Source: Endozoicomonas sp965261315 (GTDB lineage Bacteria; Pseudomonadota; Gammaproteobacteria; Pseudomonadales; Endozoicomonadaceae). Taken from it: DNA of 64,000 nucleotides. Both the position numbers and the translations under genes were made by a program. Shown here in pieces: positions 1-8,209 of the stretch; position 1 is the first letter of the stretch; the number at the start of each line of letters is the position of its first letter. The notes beneath the pieces are model-generated. The model worked only from the letters and a program-made list of their open reading frames with translations. It was not told the DNA's origin and did not search any database. The stretch covers positions 44,807 to 108,806 of the forward strand of contig CBDHDM010000088.1 of assembly GCA_965261315.1 (NCBI GenBank), read 5' to 3'.

Positions 1-1
1 A

Positions 2-1678
2 ACCAAAGACTATTATGTGGCGGGTGGAGGTGTTCATCCTGTCGCCAACGGTATGGCAACGGCGGCGGACTGGATGTCAGCAGCTTCCTTTATCTCCATG
101 GCAGGTATCATTTCCTTCATGGGGCGTGATGGTGCCATGTATCTGATGGGCTGGACCGGTGGTTATGTTCTGCTGGCCATGTGCCTCGCCCCCTACCTGC
201 GCAAGTTTGGCCAGTTTACTGTGCCGGATTTTGTGGCAGAACGTTATTACAGCCAGCTGGCACGGGTTGTGGCGGTTATCTGCGTTATATTCATCTCATT
301 TACCTATGTGGCCGGACAGATGCGTGGCGTAGGTATTGTCTTCTCCCGTTATCTGGAAGTGGATATTAATGTCGGTGTGGTGCTTGGTATGGGTATTGTG
401 TTTGTCTACGCCGTACTGGGTGGGATGAAAGGCATTACCTACACTCAGGTAGCACAATACTGTGTGATGATCTTTGCCTATCTGGTGCCAGCCATTTTTA
501 TCTCCATGATGATTACCGGTAATCCAATCCCGCAGCTGGGTTTTGGCAGTAATGTTGAGGGCTCTGAACTCTCGGTGCTGGAGAAACTGAATGGGTTATC
601 CCGGGAGCTGGGTTTTGCCCAGTATACGGATGGCTCAAAATCCACCATTGATGTGTTCTTTATTACCATGGCGCTGATGGTGGGTACTGCGGGGCTACCA
701 CACGTTATTGTTCGCTTTTTTACCACGCCAACGGTGCGTGACGCCCGTAAATCTGCAGGCTATGCCCTGTTGTTTATTGCTGTGCTTTATACCACTGCAC
801 CAGCGGTTGCCAGCTTTGCCCGTATCAACCTGCTAGAGACAGTGTCTGAAGCAGAGTATGAGCAATTACCCGAGTGGTTTGCCAGCTGGGAGAACGCTGG
901 CCTGATGGCGTGGGTTGATAAAAACAACGACGGTAATATTCAGTACCATCCGGGTGCTCCGATGGAAGGAAAGCCATCTTTTACTGATGGCAGGGGTAAT
1001 AGTGGCGAGCGACTGGTCAGTAACCATCAGACGGACAATGCCAATGAACTGTACGTTGACCGTGATATTATGGTACTGGCCAATCCGGAGATCGCTAACC
1101 TGCCTGGCTGGGTGATTGCATTGATGGCCGCCGGAGGGCTGGCGGCGGCACTTTCAACAGCGGCGGGCCTGTTGCTGGTTATTTCCACATCCATTTCCCA
1201 CGATCTGCTGAAGCGGAACCTGATGCCAGGCATTACTGATAAACAGGAACTGCTGGCTGCACGTATTGCAGCGGCGGCGGCTATCGGTATTGCTGGTCTG
1301 GCGGGCATTTATCCGCCGGGATTTGTGGCTTCGGTTGTGGCCTTTGCCTTTGGTCTGGCGGCTTCATCATTCTTCCCGGCGATTCTATTGGGTATCTTCT
1401 ATAAGAGGATGAACCGTGAAGGTGCCATTGCCGGTATGGTGACAGGTCTGCTGTTTACTACGTCCTATATCATCTACTTCAAGTTCCTGGGCGGCACATC
1501 GGACCAGTGGTGGTTTGGTGTTTCACCGGAAGGGATCGGAACACTGGGTATGATCATCAACTTTACGGTATCGATGGTCGTTTGCCATGTGACGGAGGCA
1601 CCACCGAAGTCTGTTCAGGATATGGTTGAGGATATTCGCATTCCTCGCCGGGGGTGGCACAGCATCAGAGCCTGCTGA
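2..1678 (+). CDS. Sodium:solute symporter, 5'-truncated by the window edge
   Basis: Inner-membrane Na+-coupled solute transporter of the SSS family, closest in style to the VC_2705/ActP-like acetate-pyruvate group (inference). The frame is open from base 2 and reads TKDYYVAGGGVHPVANGMAT, so the true start lies upstream. A GTG at 17 is the first in-frame start codon seen but it is probably internal. Many hydrophobic segments follow, including the helix with FVYAVLGGMKGITYTQVAQY typical of SSS carriers. A soluble loop at about residues 285-350 carries a DKNNDGNIQYHPG motif, an Asp/Asn-rich insert characteristic of the VC_2705 subgroup. About 559 residues are visible, near full family length, so only a short N-terminus is missing. 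A strong hairpin terminator follows. Confidence 0.85.
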   Translation, partial: TKDYYVAGGGVHPVANGMATAADWMSAASFISMAGIISFMGRDGAMYLMGWTGGYVLLAMCLAPYLRKFGQFTVPDFVAERYYSQLARVVAVICVIFISFTYVAGQMRGVGIVFSRYLEVDINVGVVLGMGIVFVYAVLGGMKGITYTQVAQYCVMIFAYLVPAIFISMMITGNPIPQLGFGSNVEGSELSVLEKLNGLSRELGFAQYTDGSKSTIDVFFITMALMVGTAGLPHVIVRFFTTPTVRDARKSAGYALLFIAVLYTTAPAVASFARINLLETVSEAEYEQLPEWFASWENAGLMAWVDKNNDGNIQYHPGAPMEGKPSFTDGRGNSGERLVSNHQTDNANELYVDRDIMVLANPEIANLPGWVIALMAAGGLAAALSTAAGLLLVISTSISHDLLKRNLMPGITDKQELLAARIAAAAAIGIAGLAGIYPPGFVASVVAFAFGLAASSFFPAILLGIFYKRMNREGAIAGMVTGLLFTTSYIIYFKFLGGTSDQWWFGVSPEGIGTLGMIINFTVSMVVCHVTEAPPKSVQDMVEDIRIPRRGWHSIRAC

Positions 1679-1730
1679 AGAAGGAGAAGTTGCCCAGGCA
1701 TGATGTAGGGTTTCTATTGTAAATAACCAT

Positions 1731-1762
1731 AAGCCGCTTTCGTATTGAAAGCGGCTTTTTTT
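1731..1762 (+). terminator. Rho-independent terminator of the symporter gene
   Basis: Perfect 11-bp inverted repeat AAGCCGCTTTC (1731-1741) / GAAAGCGGCTT (1747-1757) around a 5-nt loop, running directly into a T tract (1756-1762). It lies 52 nt after the symporter stop codon. Confidence 0.9.
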
Positions 1763-1860
1763 ATCCATCTATTGACCCCGGAGGGCTCTCCCCGATGATT
1801 GTGATAGTAAAATCGTCCAGTTAATTTTTCATTGTGGATGTTTTCAAAAAGAGTGCTGTT

Positions 1861-2001
1861 ATGAGTGAAGAAACCAGTTTCCAGGACTTTCTGAAGCTGG
1901 ATATCTGCGTAGGGCGTATCGTAGAAGTAGAACGCCTGCCGAATGTCTGTAAGCTCCTGAAACCAGAGGTTTTCCTGGCACCAGGAACACCGGTTTGTTG
2001 A
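1861..2001 (+). pseudogene. CsaA/YgjH-type tRNA-binding protein, 5' fragment
   Basis: A 46-codon frame starts with ATG and reads SFQDFLKLDICVGRIVEVER. This matches the conserved N-terminus of the EMAP-II-like tRNA-binding domain (CsaA, YgjH, MetRS C-terminus), where 'F..FLK.DIRVG.I...E' opens the OB fold. After about 33 residues the similarity stops and the frame closes at 2001, so roughly 70 of the usual 110 residues are gone. I infer a truncated relic, possibly created by the event that placed the AT-rich genes downstream. The match is from memory of the family motif only. Confidence 0.6.
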
Positions 2002-2257
2002 ATATAAGTGAGCCTCAATGTCGAGGCTCACAAGCATTGATAATATTAGAAGATAATTAATTTTTTGATGAATTCTCATTTTTACTAAGTAGCTGAGGAA
2101 TGCTGGCATAGCTCTGTCGTTAGCGGTTCAATTGTATGAATCTAAATACTCCTGGTTGGGGAATGTTTCATTTATTTCAGAGTCTAAGCACAGGCTTAAG
2201 AGTGTGGCGCATGCTTTTTCGTGAGTGGCCTCTGTAACAATGTATTCTGGAAGTATT

Positions 2258-3427
2258 ATGGATAGCTCATCAAGACTTGGTACTGAGTTTAGCTTTAGAC
2301 CTGTTAGCCCTGATCCAACTGATTCTGGTGAGTTGGGAAGCCAGTCAACTATTAGCTCAGCATCAGGAGTGACTCCTTCTCATAATCAGAGGGCTGTGAG
2401 TCCGCTACCGCCAAGCTTGCCTGGTAGAATACCTGATGCTGATTCAGAGAGAATGGAAGGTGTTGATACTTATGAAGAGCGGCTTATTGCTACCAGAAGC
2501 TGCGGTGTGCTTGAGGGTAGCTCTTCGGATGCAGCGGCCATTTTTGAAGACTTGAAAAGTCGGGCAGAGTCAGTAAAAGCATATAAGTTCAGAGCAGATT
2601 TTGACACTTTCTTATTAGAAGCTCTCTCAAGAGAGGGGCCTGCAAAATTAACTAGAAATACTGTCCCTGAACTCAGCGGGCTAGAACGCAATCCACAGCT
2701 AAGGTATCGAAATACTGCATTAGTAATGTGTGTTGATAGCTTATATGACTTTGCAAATAACTCTCAGGTTGATGAAGATAGTCACCGCTTAATGTGTCAA
2801 ATATTAGTTGACGGGTTCAATCGTCTGGATGCTCAAGGTAATGAGCAGACTGTCTATTTGATGACAGAGTTGATCAAGCTTGCTGAGTTTTTGTCTTGTT
2901 CTTCCATTGAAGAGAAAGTTAGTAATTTAGGATCACTGGTTAGCCTTGTTCAGGCTAAAGGTCTCGATCTTGAAAAATTAAAAAATGTATGTGAATTTGA
3001 TTTGTGTGTACTGGCAGCAATGTTGAGTGATGCTGTTAGAATGCCTGATGGAGCTAGTGTTGAATTTTATTCAACACAGTTTTCAGATCTCCTTAATATT
3101 TTCCGCACTCATTTTAGTACTGCTGGAGGTGAAGGTCCGGATGCAACACGTATATTAGATTTGTTGAGGACTATCAAAGATATACCTGTATCCTATGGTG
3201 TCCATGCTTTTAATGTTGGAGGTGGAGGTCAGGGTTCTGGATTGCCGGTATTACGAGCTTTTCCATTGCTTGATAGTGACATAAATCAAACTAAATACCT
3301 CCTTGTGTTGGCTGCGAATGGGGAGGGAGGAAATAAAGAAAACTATAGAATGGTTGCTAGCAATCTTTGGGATTATCACTGCAGTAGTATCCTGCCGCCC
3401 CCTGACGGTGCGGGAAATAACCCTTGA
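2258..3427 (+). CDS. Hypothetical protein, Ser-rich N-terminus
   Basis: Not recognised. The start was placed at ATG 2258 because GGAAG lies five bases upstream (2249-2253); GTG 2225 and ATG 2240 are in-frame alternatives. The product has about 389 residues. Residues 1-70 are rich in Ser, Pro and Gly and probably disordered. The rest is predicted soluble and mostly helical (many Leu/Glu/Asp stretches), with no signal peptide or membrane helix. The DNA is more AT-rich than its neighbours and uses AT-ending codons, which suggests recent acquisition. A low-complexity N-terminus before a helical body is seen in many secreted effectors, but nothing here proves secretion. It is followed after 28 nt by a small exported protein on the same strand, so the two may be cotranscribed. 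Confidence 0.6.
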   Translation: MDSSSRLGTEFSFRPVSPDPTDSGELGSQSTISSASGVTPSHNQRAVSPLPPSLPGRIPDADSERMEGVDTYEERLIATRSCGVLEGSSSDAAAIFEDLKSRAESVKAYKFRADFDTFLLEALSREGPAKLTRNTVPELSGLERNPQLRYRNTALVMCVDSLYDFANNSQVDEDSHRLMCQILVDGFNRLDAQGNEQTVYLMTELIKLAEFLSCSSIEEKVSNLGSLVSLVQAKGLDLEKLKNVCEFDLCVLAAMLSDAVRMPDGASVEFYSTQFSDLLNIFRTHFSTAGGEGPDATRILDLLRTIKDIPVSYGVHAFNVGGGGQGSGLPVLRAFPLLDSDINQTKYLLVLAANGEGGNKENYRMVASNLWDYHCSSILPPPDGAGNNP

Positions 3428-3455
3428 ATTAAAATAGTTTATTGGAGCTGTTTGT

Positions 3456-3995
3456 ATGATTTTAAGAAGTGCTTGTCTATGCCTGCTTTTACTATCAGTA
3501 TTTTCGAATGCAATGGATGATCATCATAAGTTATTGTTAAGCGTGAAGCATTATCGTGGTGATGATGTTGTTAAAGAGGTTAATTTCTATGGGACTGAAA
3601 TCGACCCTAATGTTACTTCAAATGAATATGGCCAGTTCAAACTGACAGTTGATGGCATTGAAGTCGAAGATTTGAGCGATGCTACTTTCTGGCGTTTGAA
3701 TAAACTCAGGCGTTCATTCAGCTATGATACTTTTTCTCAGGGAATACAGAAGCTTGAGCCTGGCAAGGCTATGTGTAAGCTCGGTGGCCCGGCTATGGGG
3801 ATCACGCTTGAAACCCGCTATCTGACCTATCAGAATCACCGAATTGTTCATGATGAGATGAGACCTGTTTATGACCGGTCATTGAATTGTCTCTACCAGC
3901 GAAAGTATCAGCCTGTTAACGAAAATGCCAGAGAGGCTGCTCGTGGTGTAGTGGAAACTATGAGAACCATTGGTGAATTATTTTCAGTGGAATAA
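3456..3995 (+). CDS. Hypothetical exported protein (179 aa)
   Basis: Not recognised. A GGAG sits 8 nt before the ATG. The N-terminus MILRSACLCLLLLSVFSNA is a convincing Sec signal peptide with cleavage likely after FSNA, giving a mature protein of about 160 residues that would act in the periplasm or outside the cell. The mature part is charged, has two internal Cys (about residues 107 and 145) that could form a disulphide, and ends in a short helical segment. It lies 28 nt after the preceding hypothetical gene and shares its AT-rich codon use. Confidence 0.6.
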   Translation: MILRSACLCLLLLSVFSNAMDDHHKLLLSVKHYRGDDVVKEVNFYGTEIDPNVTSNEYGQFKLTVDGIEVEDLSDATFWRLNKLRRSFSYDTFSQGIQKLEPGKAMCKLGGPAMGITLETRYLTYQNHRIVHDEMRPVYDRSLNCLYQRKYQPVNENAREAARGVVETMRTIGELFSVE

Positions 3996-4159
3996 TACTA
4001 ACTGAGCAGGAGTCTATCGGACAGGCTCCTTGCAGCTGGACACGCTGAAAAACACCTGAGTTTGATGTGGCCTCTCAAGCGTTTAGCCGAAATGATTGTG
4101 GTTAAAGAATAGATATAAAAAAACGTTACTCACGCTCCTGTCGATTTTTAACCTATTCA

Positions 4160-4209
4160 AAACTACAGCCTTAATGTTTCGTCGGTATGCACATTTGAGG
4201 CTGTAGTTT
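4160..4209. repeat. 11-bp inverted repeat, function unknown
   Basis: AAACTACAGCC (4160-4170) and GGCTGTAGTTT (4199-4209) are perfect complements separated by 28 nt. They lie in the roughly 300-bp gap between the exported hypothetical gene and the pyruvate kinase remnant. There is no T tract, so this is not a classical terminator. Otherwise I see no gene in 3996-4311. Confidence 0.5.
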
Positions 4210-4311
4210 GTATGTGTTGGCTTAATTGATATGTTGAACTTAATTTTCTGCTGAAAATCTCTGGTTTATTTATTCGGACTGTTTGTTGTCATTGCTGCTC
4301 ATGCTGATGTA

Positions 4312-4930
4312 GGTTATGAAAATAAACCGGTTGCAGTGCTGGCAGATCTTCAAGGATCAAAAATCCGGTTGGGTAATTTCGCCAAGAAAGAAGTGCATTT
4401 ATATCAAGGCGATCTTTTCACGCTATCAACGAATACTCGTATTACTGGCGACCAATCCAGGGTATCGGTTGACTGCCCGTTTCTGGTCAATGATGTGCAT
4501 GGTGGTGATGTGCTGGTTATTGGAGACAATCTGCTTAACCTGAAGGTTTTACAGACTGGTGATGCTGAAATTGTCTGTGAAGTGCTTAATGATGCCGTTG
4601 TTGGCAGCAGGAAAGGGATTAATAAGGTTGGTGGGGGGATTTCTGCCCCTGCATTCACAGAAAAAGATAATACAGATGGCCGGAAATCATGGAAAGAAAG
4701 TGATTGTTGCAACCCAGATGATGTCCTCCATGATGACTAATTCTACCCCCACAAGGGCTGTAGTCTCTGATATTGCCAATGCTGTTTATGATGGTGCAGA
4801 TATGATTATGTTCTCTGAAGAGACAGCTGTGGGTAAATATCCCGCATTGGTTGTACAAGTCGCCAGGCAGGTTCTTCTGGAGACAGAAGAGTCGGTTAAA
4901 CATATTTTTAAAAATGTAACGTCGCGATAG
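4312..4930 (+). pseudogene. pyk: Pyruvate kinase remnant, internally deleted and frameshifted
   Basis: Two pieces of pyruvate kinase (PEP + ADP to pyruvate + ATP) are readable. Frame 1 from 4312 gives NKPVAVLADLQGSKIRLGNF and continues through the B-domain to GINKVGGGISAPAFTEKD, all hallmark pyruvate kinase sequence. It then loses register at about 4670. From about 4674 another frame gives KKVIVATQMMSSM and TPTRAVVSDIANAVYDGADM, the late barrel segment, ending at a stop at 4930. The N-terminal 60-70 residues (with the catalytic Arg), about 100 residues in the middle (including the catalytic Lys) and the whole C-terminal allosteric domain are missing. It cannot be active. A functional copy must lie elsewhere if the cell has the enzyme. 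Confidence 0.85.
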
Positions 4931-4962
4931 AAAGGGAGCCGAATGGCTCCCTTTGATTTTTT
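4931..4962 (+). terminator. Terminator after the pyruvate kinase remnant
   Basis: Perfect 10-bp stem AAAGGGAGCC (4931-4940) / GGCTCCCTTT (4945-4954), GAAT loop, followed by GATTTTTT. It abuts the end of the convergent lacZ gene and could serve plus-strand transcription; on the minus strand the following U tract is weaker. Confidence 0.8.
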
Positions 4963-7900
4963 ATGCTTTGCGAATAGGCTTCAGGCGGAATGAATAACGA
5001 TAGGGTTGGGCCGGAAGCTGGTAAGCTTTCGGCGGCAGTGACCCCCATGAGTTCTGTCCGCCGGTGCCCATCTGTGCCAGGTCGATATTCCAGGTGGTCA
5101 GGTTACCGGGCTGAACATCAATGCCATGCTTACAGGTCATGGGTGTCAGGCCGGAGGCTCCCATGCTGCCGTCGTCAGCAACAAAGTCCAGCTCATCTGC
5201 CGCAAATGGCCAGGCACTGGTGTTAAGTAGCTGTTCTTCGGCAATGGCTTCCAGGCCAAATCCATCTCGATCCATAAGGCGTACCCAGCGAACATCGGTT
5301 TTATTACCGCTTTCCTGAGGTCTTGGGTAAGCATGGAAATGTTCCCAGGTAGTGCCACCATAAATACCCGCCTTAGCACCTTTACGGTCAGCGTAGGTTT
5401 CCACAGGACCACGACCAAACCACTGCATATACTGGAATTCAGCCGACAGCGTCAGCTGTGTGCCAACCCGCATCAGTATAGGCAGTTCTCGATTGCCTGG
5501 TGTGAATTCGGTTTCAACCTTGATCTCACCATCGGCAAAAATGGTGTAATTCAGGGTGTACTCACAGGCAACGGTAGGCAGGTTGAAGTGGGTAGATACT
5601 TTCACTTCGTGAGTAGAAGGTGCGGTGACCTCAATGAAAGACAATTGACGTTCTTTCGCCGCATTTCTCCAGATATCTGCCCATTCAAAGGCTTTTGCAC
5701 CCAAGTCGTTATCAGTCAGTCCACGCCAGAAGTTGGGTTCAAGGCCTGTGCAGATCATATTACGACCTGCTACTGAGAACTCGGTCATCTGGCCATTCTG
5801 ACGATCAAAATGCACTGTAAAGTCAGCACCTTTGATTTCAATGTTTGCGTCAGTCTGATGAAGCTCCAGCGTCTGGTGGTCGTCGATGGCTGGCTGCTGA
5901 TAGGCAGGGTGCTCAGTGATGTTGAACTGATCCCAGGCATATTCATAGCCAGAACCGACAAAGGCCTCTTCATTCCTGCTGACTGCGCTCAGGGTAACCA
6001 GATACTCTCTATTGTCATTCAGCGTCAGGTTTTCCAGAGAAACGGTCAGTGCTTCGCGTTGATCAGGAGCTACTGATACAGTGCCCAGGCTGCCTTTTGT
6101 GACTTCATGGCCATCAGCGGTGATCTGGTAACGGATTTCCAGATGATCAAGGCTAATAAAGTCGTAGCGGTTTTCAACCTCAAACTGGCCAGCTGTTGCG
6201 TCAACCGCATGGAAGCGGACAGGCTGATAAACCTTTTTCACTTCGGCCATATGAGGGTGAGGGGTGCGATCTGGTGCCACCAGACCATCATTCATAAAGT
6301 TACCATCGGTTGGCATATCCGGATGGTAATCCTTGCCATAGCCCCAGTACTTCTGACCTTTTTCGTTGGTCAGCTCCAGGGCATGATCCATCCACTCCCA
6401 GATAAAACCGCCCTGCAGACAGTGGCTGTTATCAATGATCTTCCAGTAGTCGTTGAGGATACCGACTGAATTACCCATGGCATGGGCATATTCAATCATG
6501 ATCATTGGACGACCGTCGTTTTGCTGGGCAAACTCTTCCAGACGTTCGAGCGTTGGGTACATCGGGCAGACAATGTCGGTATAAGGTGCTTCACCGGCTG
6601 GCTCATATTGTACTGGACGACTTTGGTCTTTCTCTTTCACCCAGTTGTACAGGGTTTCAAAGACACAGCCTTTGCCTGCCTCATTCCCCATGGACCAGAT
6701 GATCACACAGGCGTGGTTCTTGTCCCGCTCTACCATGGCCTGCATACGGTCCAGATGCGCTGGAATCCAGGACTCGGTATCACCAATCTGGGTTTCCGGT
6801 TTCAGGGCCAGTGGATGGGATTCGATATTGGCTTCATCGACAACATAGAGACCATGTTCATCACAGAGCTGATACCAGCGAGAATGACAGGGAAAGTGGC
6901 TGGTACGCACCGCGTTGATATTGTGCTCTTTCATCAACCGGATATCGGTGAGCATATTCTCCTCGGTAGGCACATGACCCAGCGTTGGATGCAGCTCGTG
7001 TCGGTTAACCCCCTTGATCTTGATGGCCCTGCCATTAACCGTCAGTTGACCATCAATGATTTCAATATGTCGGAAACCAATCTTGTGACTGGTGGTTTCA
7101 ATTATCTCACCCTGCTCATTGGTCAGGGTCAGCAGCAGGGTATAGAGGTTGGGTGCTTCGGCACTCCACAGGCGAGGGTTAGCCACTTCTCCCGTAAAGT
7201 TAATGTTCTGCTCATGGCCTTCGCGTGTGAAGGACTCTGTACAGATAATGATGGGATCAAAACCATTGGCATCGTCCAGCATTTGTGCCTTGAGGGTTAG
7301 CTGTGAAGCCCTGCTTTCGTAGTGTTTGAGGTTAACGCTGAGGCTTAGTGTTCCCAGGGTAAAACGGGTATCCAGTTCCGGTTTGCAATGGAAATCATAA
7401 ATACGGCTTTTGCCGGTGGAGTAGATAAACACTTCCCGCTCAAGACCGGATATATCCAGCATGTCCTGCTTTTCCAGATAGCTGGCGTTGGACCACCGGA
7501 AAATTTCCAGGGCAATGGTGTTTTCACCTTCACGGACATAAGCACTGATGTTGAATTCGGCCGGGTTTTTGGCATTCTGGCTGTAACCGACCCGTTGACC
7601 ATTGATCCAGATAAAGGTGGCTGTGCGGGCACCGGCCAGCTGCAGGAAAATTTCCCGGTCTGACCAGCTCTGATTCAGAGTAAATGTACGACGATAAGAA
7701 CCTACTGGGTTGTAGTCCCTGGGAACTTCTGGCCATTCGGTAGTAAAGGGAAAGCGTTCATCCAGGTAGATTGCCTTATCAAAACCCTGGGCTTCCCAGT
7801 TGCCGGGAACCTGAATGGTATCCCAACCTGAAATATCGAAATGTTCCTGGTGGAAGCCTTTTGGGCGGGACTCTGGATTAATGGCGCAGTTGAACTGCCA

Positions 7901-8128
7901 CAGACCATTCAGAGAAAGATAGTTGCCGGCTTTTTCTGGCTGATTATTGATGGCCAGTGACTCATGGGTAAATGGGAAGGCATGAGGCCTTGGCGCTTCT
8001 TTATTGATGCCATTAATACGGTGATCTTCCATCACCGCCGGTACATGGTTGATCTCCTCGTACAAGTCGATAACCTTTTGCTCATCACCCTTCTCATAAG
8101 AAGAGCCAGAAAAAACGACTGCGTTCAT
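4961..8128 (-). CDS. lacZ: Beta-galactosidase, LacZ/EbgA type (GH2)
   Basis: Cytoplasmic glycoside hydrolase family 2 enzyme that splits lactose and other beta-galactosides. Domain order is sugar-binding jelly roll, Ig-like domain, TIM barrel, second Ig-like domain and C-terminal beta-sandwich. The acid/base Glu lies in GNEAGKG (Glu483 from this start) and the nucleophile Glu in MIEYAHAMGNS (Glu546). Length is 1055 residues, against 1024 in E. coli LacZ. The start is uncertain: ATG 8155 lies inside a strong hairpin, ATG 8128 has GGAA seven bases upstream, and the family core begins near ATG 8032. It sits 80 nt after the APC permease gene and downstream of an EbgR-like repressor in the same direction, so it is probably inducible by a galactoside. 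Confidence 0.93.
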   Translation of the reverse strand: MNAVVFSGSSYEKGDEQKVIDLYEEINHVPAVMEDHRINGINKEAPRPHAFPFTHESLAINNQPEKAGNYLSLNGLWQFNCAINPESRPKGFHQEHFDISGWDTIQVPGNWEAQGFDKAIYLDERFPFTTEWPEVPRDYNPVGSYRRTFTLNQSWSDREIFLQLAGARTATFIWINGQRVGYSQNAKNPAEFNISAYVREGENTIALEIFRWSNASYLEKQDMLDISGLEREVFIYSTGKSRIYDFHCKPELDTRFTLGTLSLSVNLKHYESRASQLTLKAQMLDDANGFDPIIICTESFTREGHEQNINFTGEVANPRLWSAEAPNLYTLLLTLTNEQGEIIETTSHKIGFRHIEIIDGQLTVNGRAIKIKGVNRHELHPTLGHVPTEENMLTDIRLMKEHNINAVRTSHFPCHSRWYQLCDEHGLYVVDEANIESHPLALKPETQIGDTESWIPAHLDRMQAMVERDKNHACVIIWSMGNEAGKGCVFETLYNWVKEKDQSRPVQYEPAGEAPYTDIVCPMYPTLERLEEFAQQNDGRPMIMIEYAHAMGNSVGILNDYWKIIDNSHCLQGGFIWEWMDHALELTNEKGQKYWGYGKDYHPDMPTDGNFMNDGLVAPDRTPHPHMAEVKKVYQPVRFHAVDATAGQFEVENRYDFISLDHLEIRYQITADGHEVTKGSLGTVSVAPDQREALTVSLENLTLNDNREYLVTLSAVSRNEEAFVGSGYEYAWDQFNITEHPAYQQPAIDDHQTLELHQTDANIEIKGADFTVHFDRQNGQMTEFSVAGRNMICTGLEPNFWRGLTDNDLGAKAFEWADIWRNAAKERQLSFIEVTAPSTHEVKVSTHFNLPTVACEYTLNYTIFADGEIKVETEFTPGNRELPILMRVGTQLTLSAEFQYMQWFGRGPVETYADRKGAKAGIYGGTTWEHFHAYPRPQESGNKTDVRWVRLMDRDGFGLEAIAEEQLLNTSAWPFAADELDFVADDGSMGASGLTPMTCKHGIDVQPGNLTTWNIDLAQMGTGGQNSWGSLPPKAYQLPAQPYRYSFRLKPIRKA

Positions 8129-8150
8129 GCAAATATTCCGGGTCAGAGAA

Positions 8151-8179
8151 GCCATCCGCCAGCTTTGCTGGCTGATGGC
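8151..8179 (-). other. Hairpin between permease gene and lacZ
   Basis: GCCATCcGCCAGC (8151-8163) pairs with GCTGGCtGATGGC (8167-8179) over a TTT loop, 12 of 13 positions. It covers the most upstream possible lacZ start (8155) and lacks a T run. It could limit read-through or protect mRNA ends in the permease-lacZ transcript. That role is inference. Confidence 0.55.
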
Positions 8180-8209
8180 TCATTACAAGATAAGAAACTG
8201 TGTCAGGTA

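Noticed and set aside
1714..2109. Minus-strand open frame of 131 codons
   Set aside because: It runs across the symporter terminator and the antisense of the CsaA-like fragment; no family resemblance or SD.
6482..7300. Long plus-strand open frame (272 codons) inside lacZ
   Set aside because: Antisense shadow of a strongly conserved gene; no family similarity visible.
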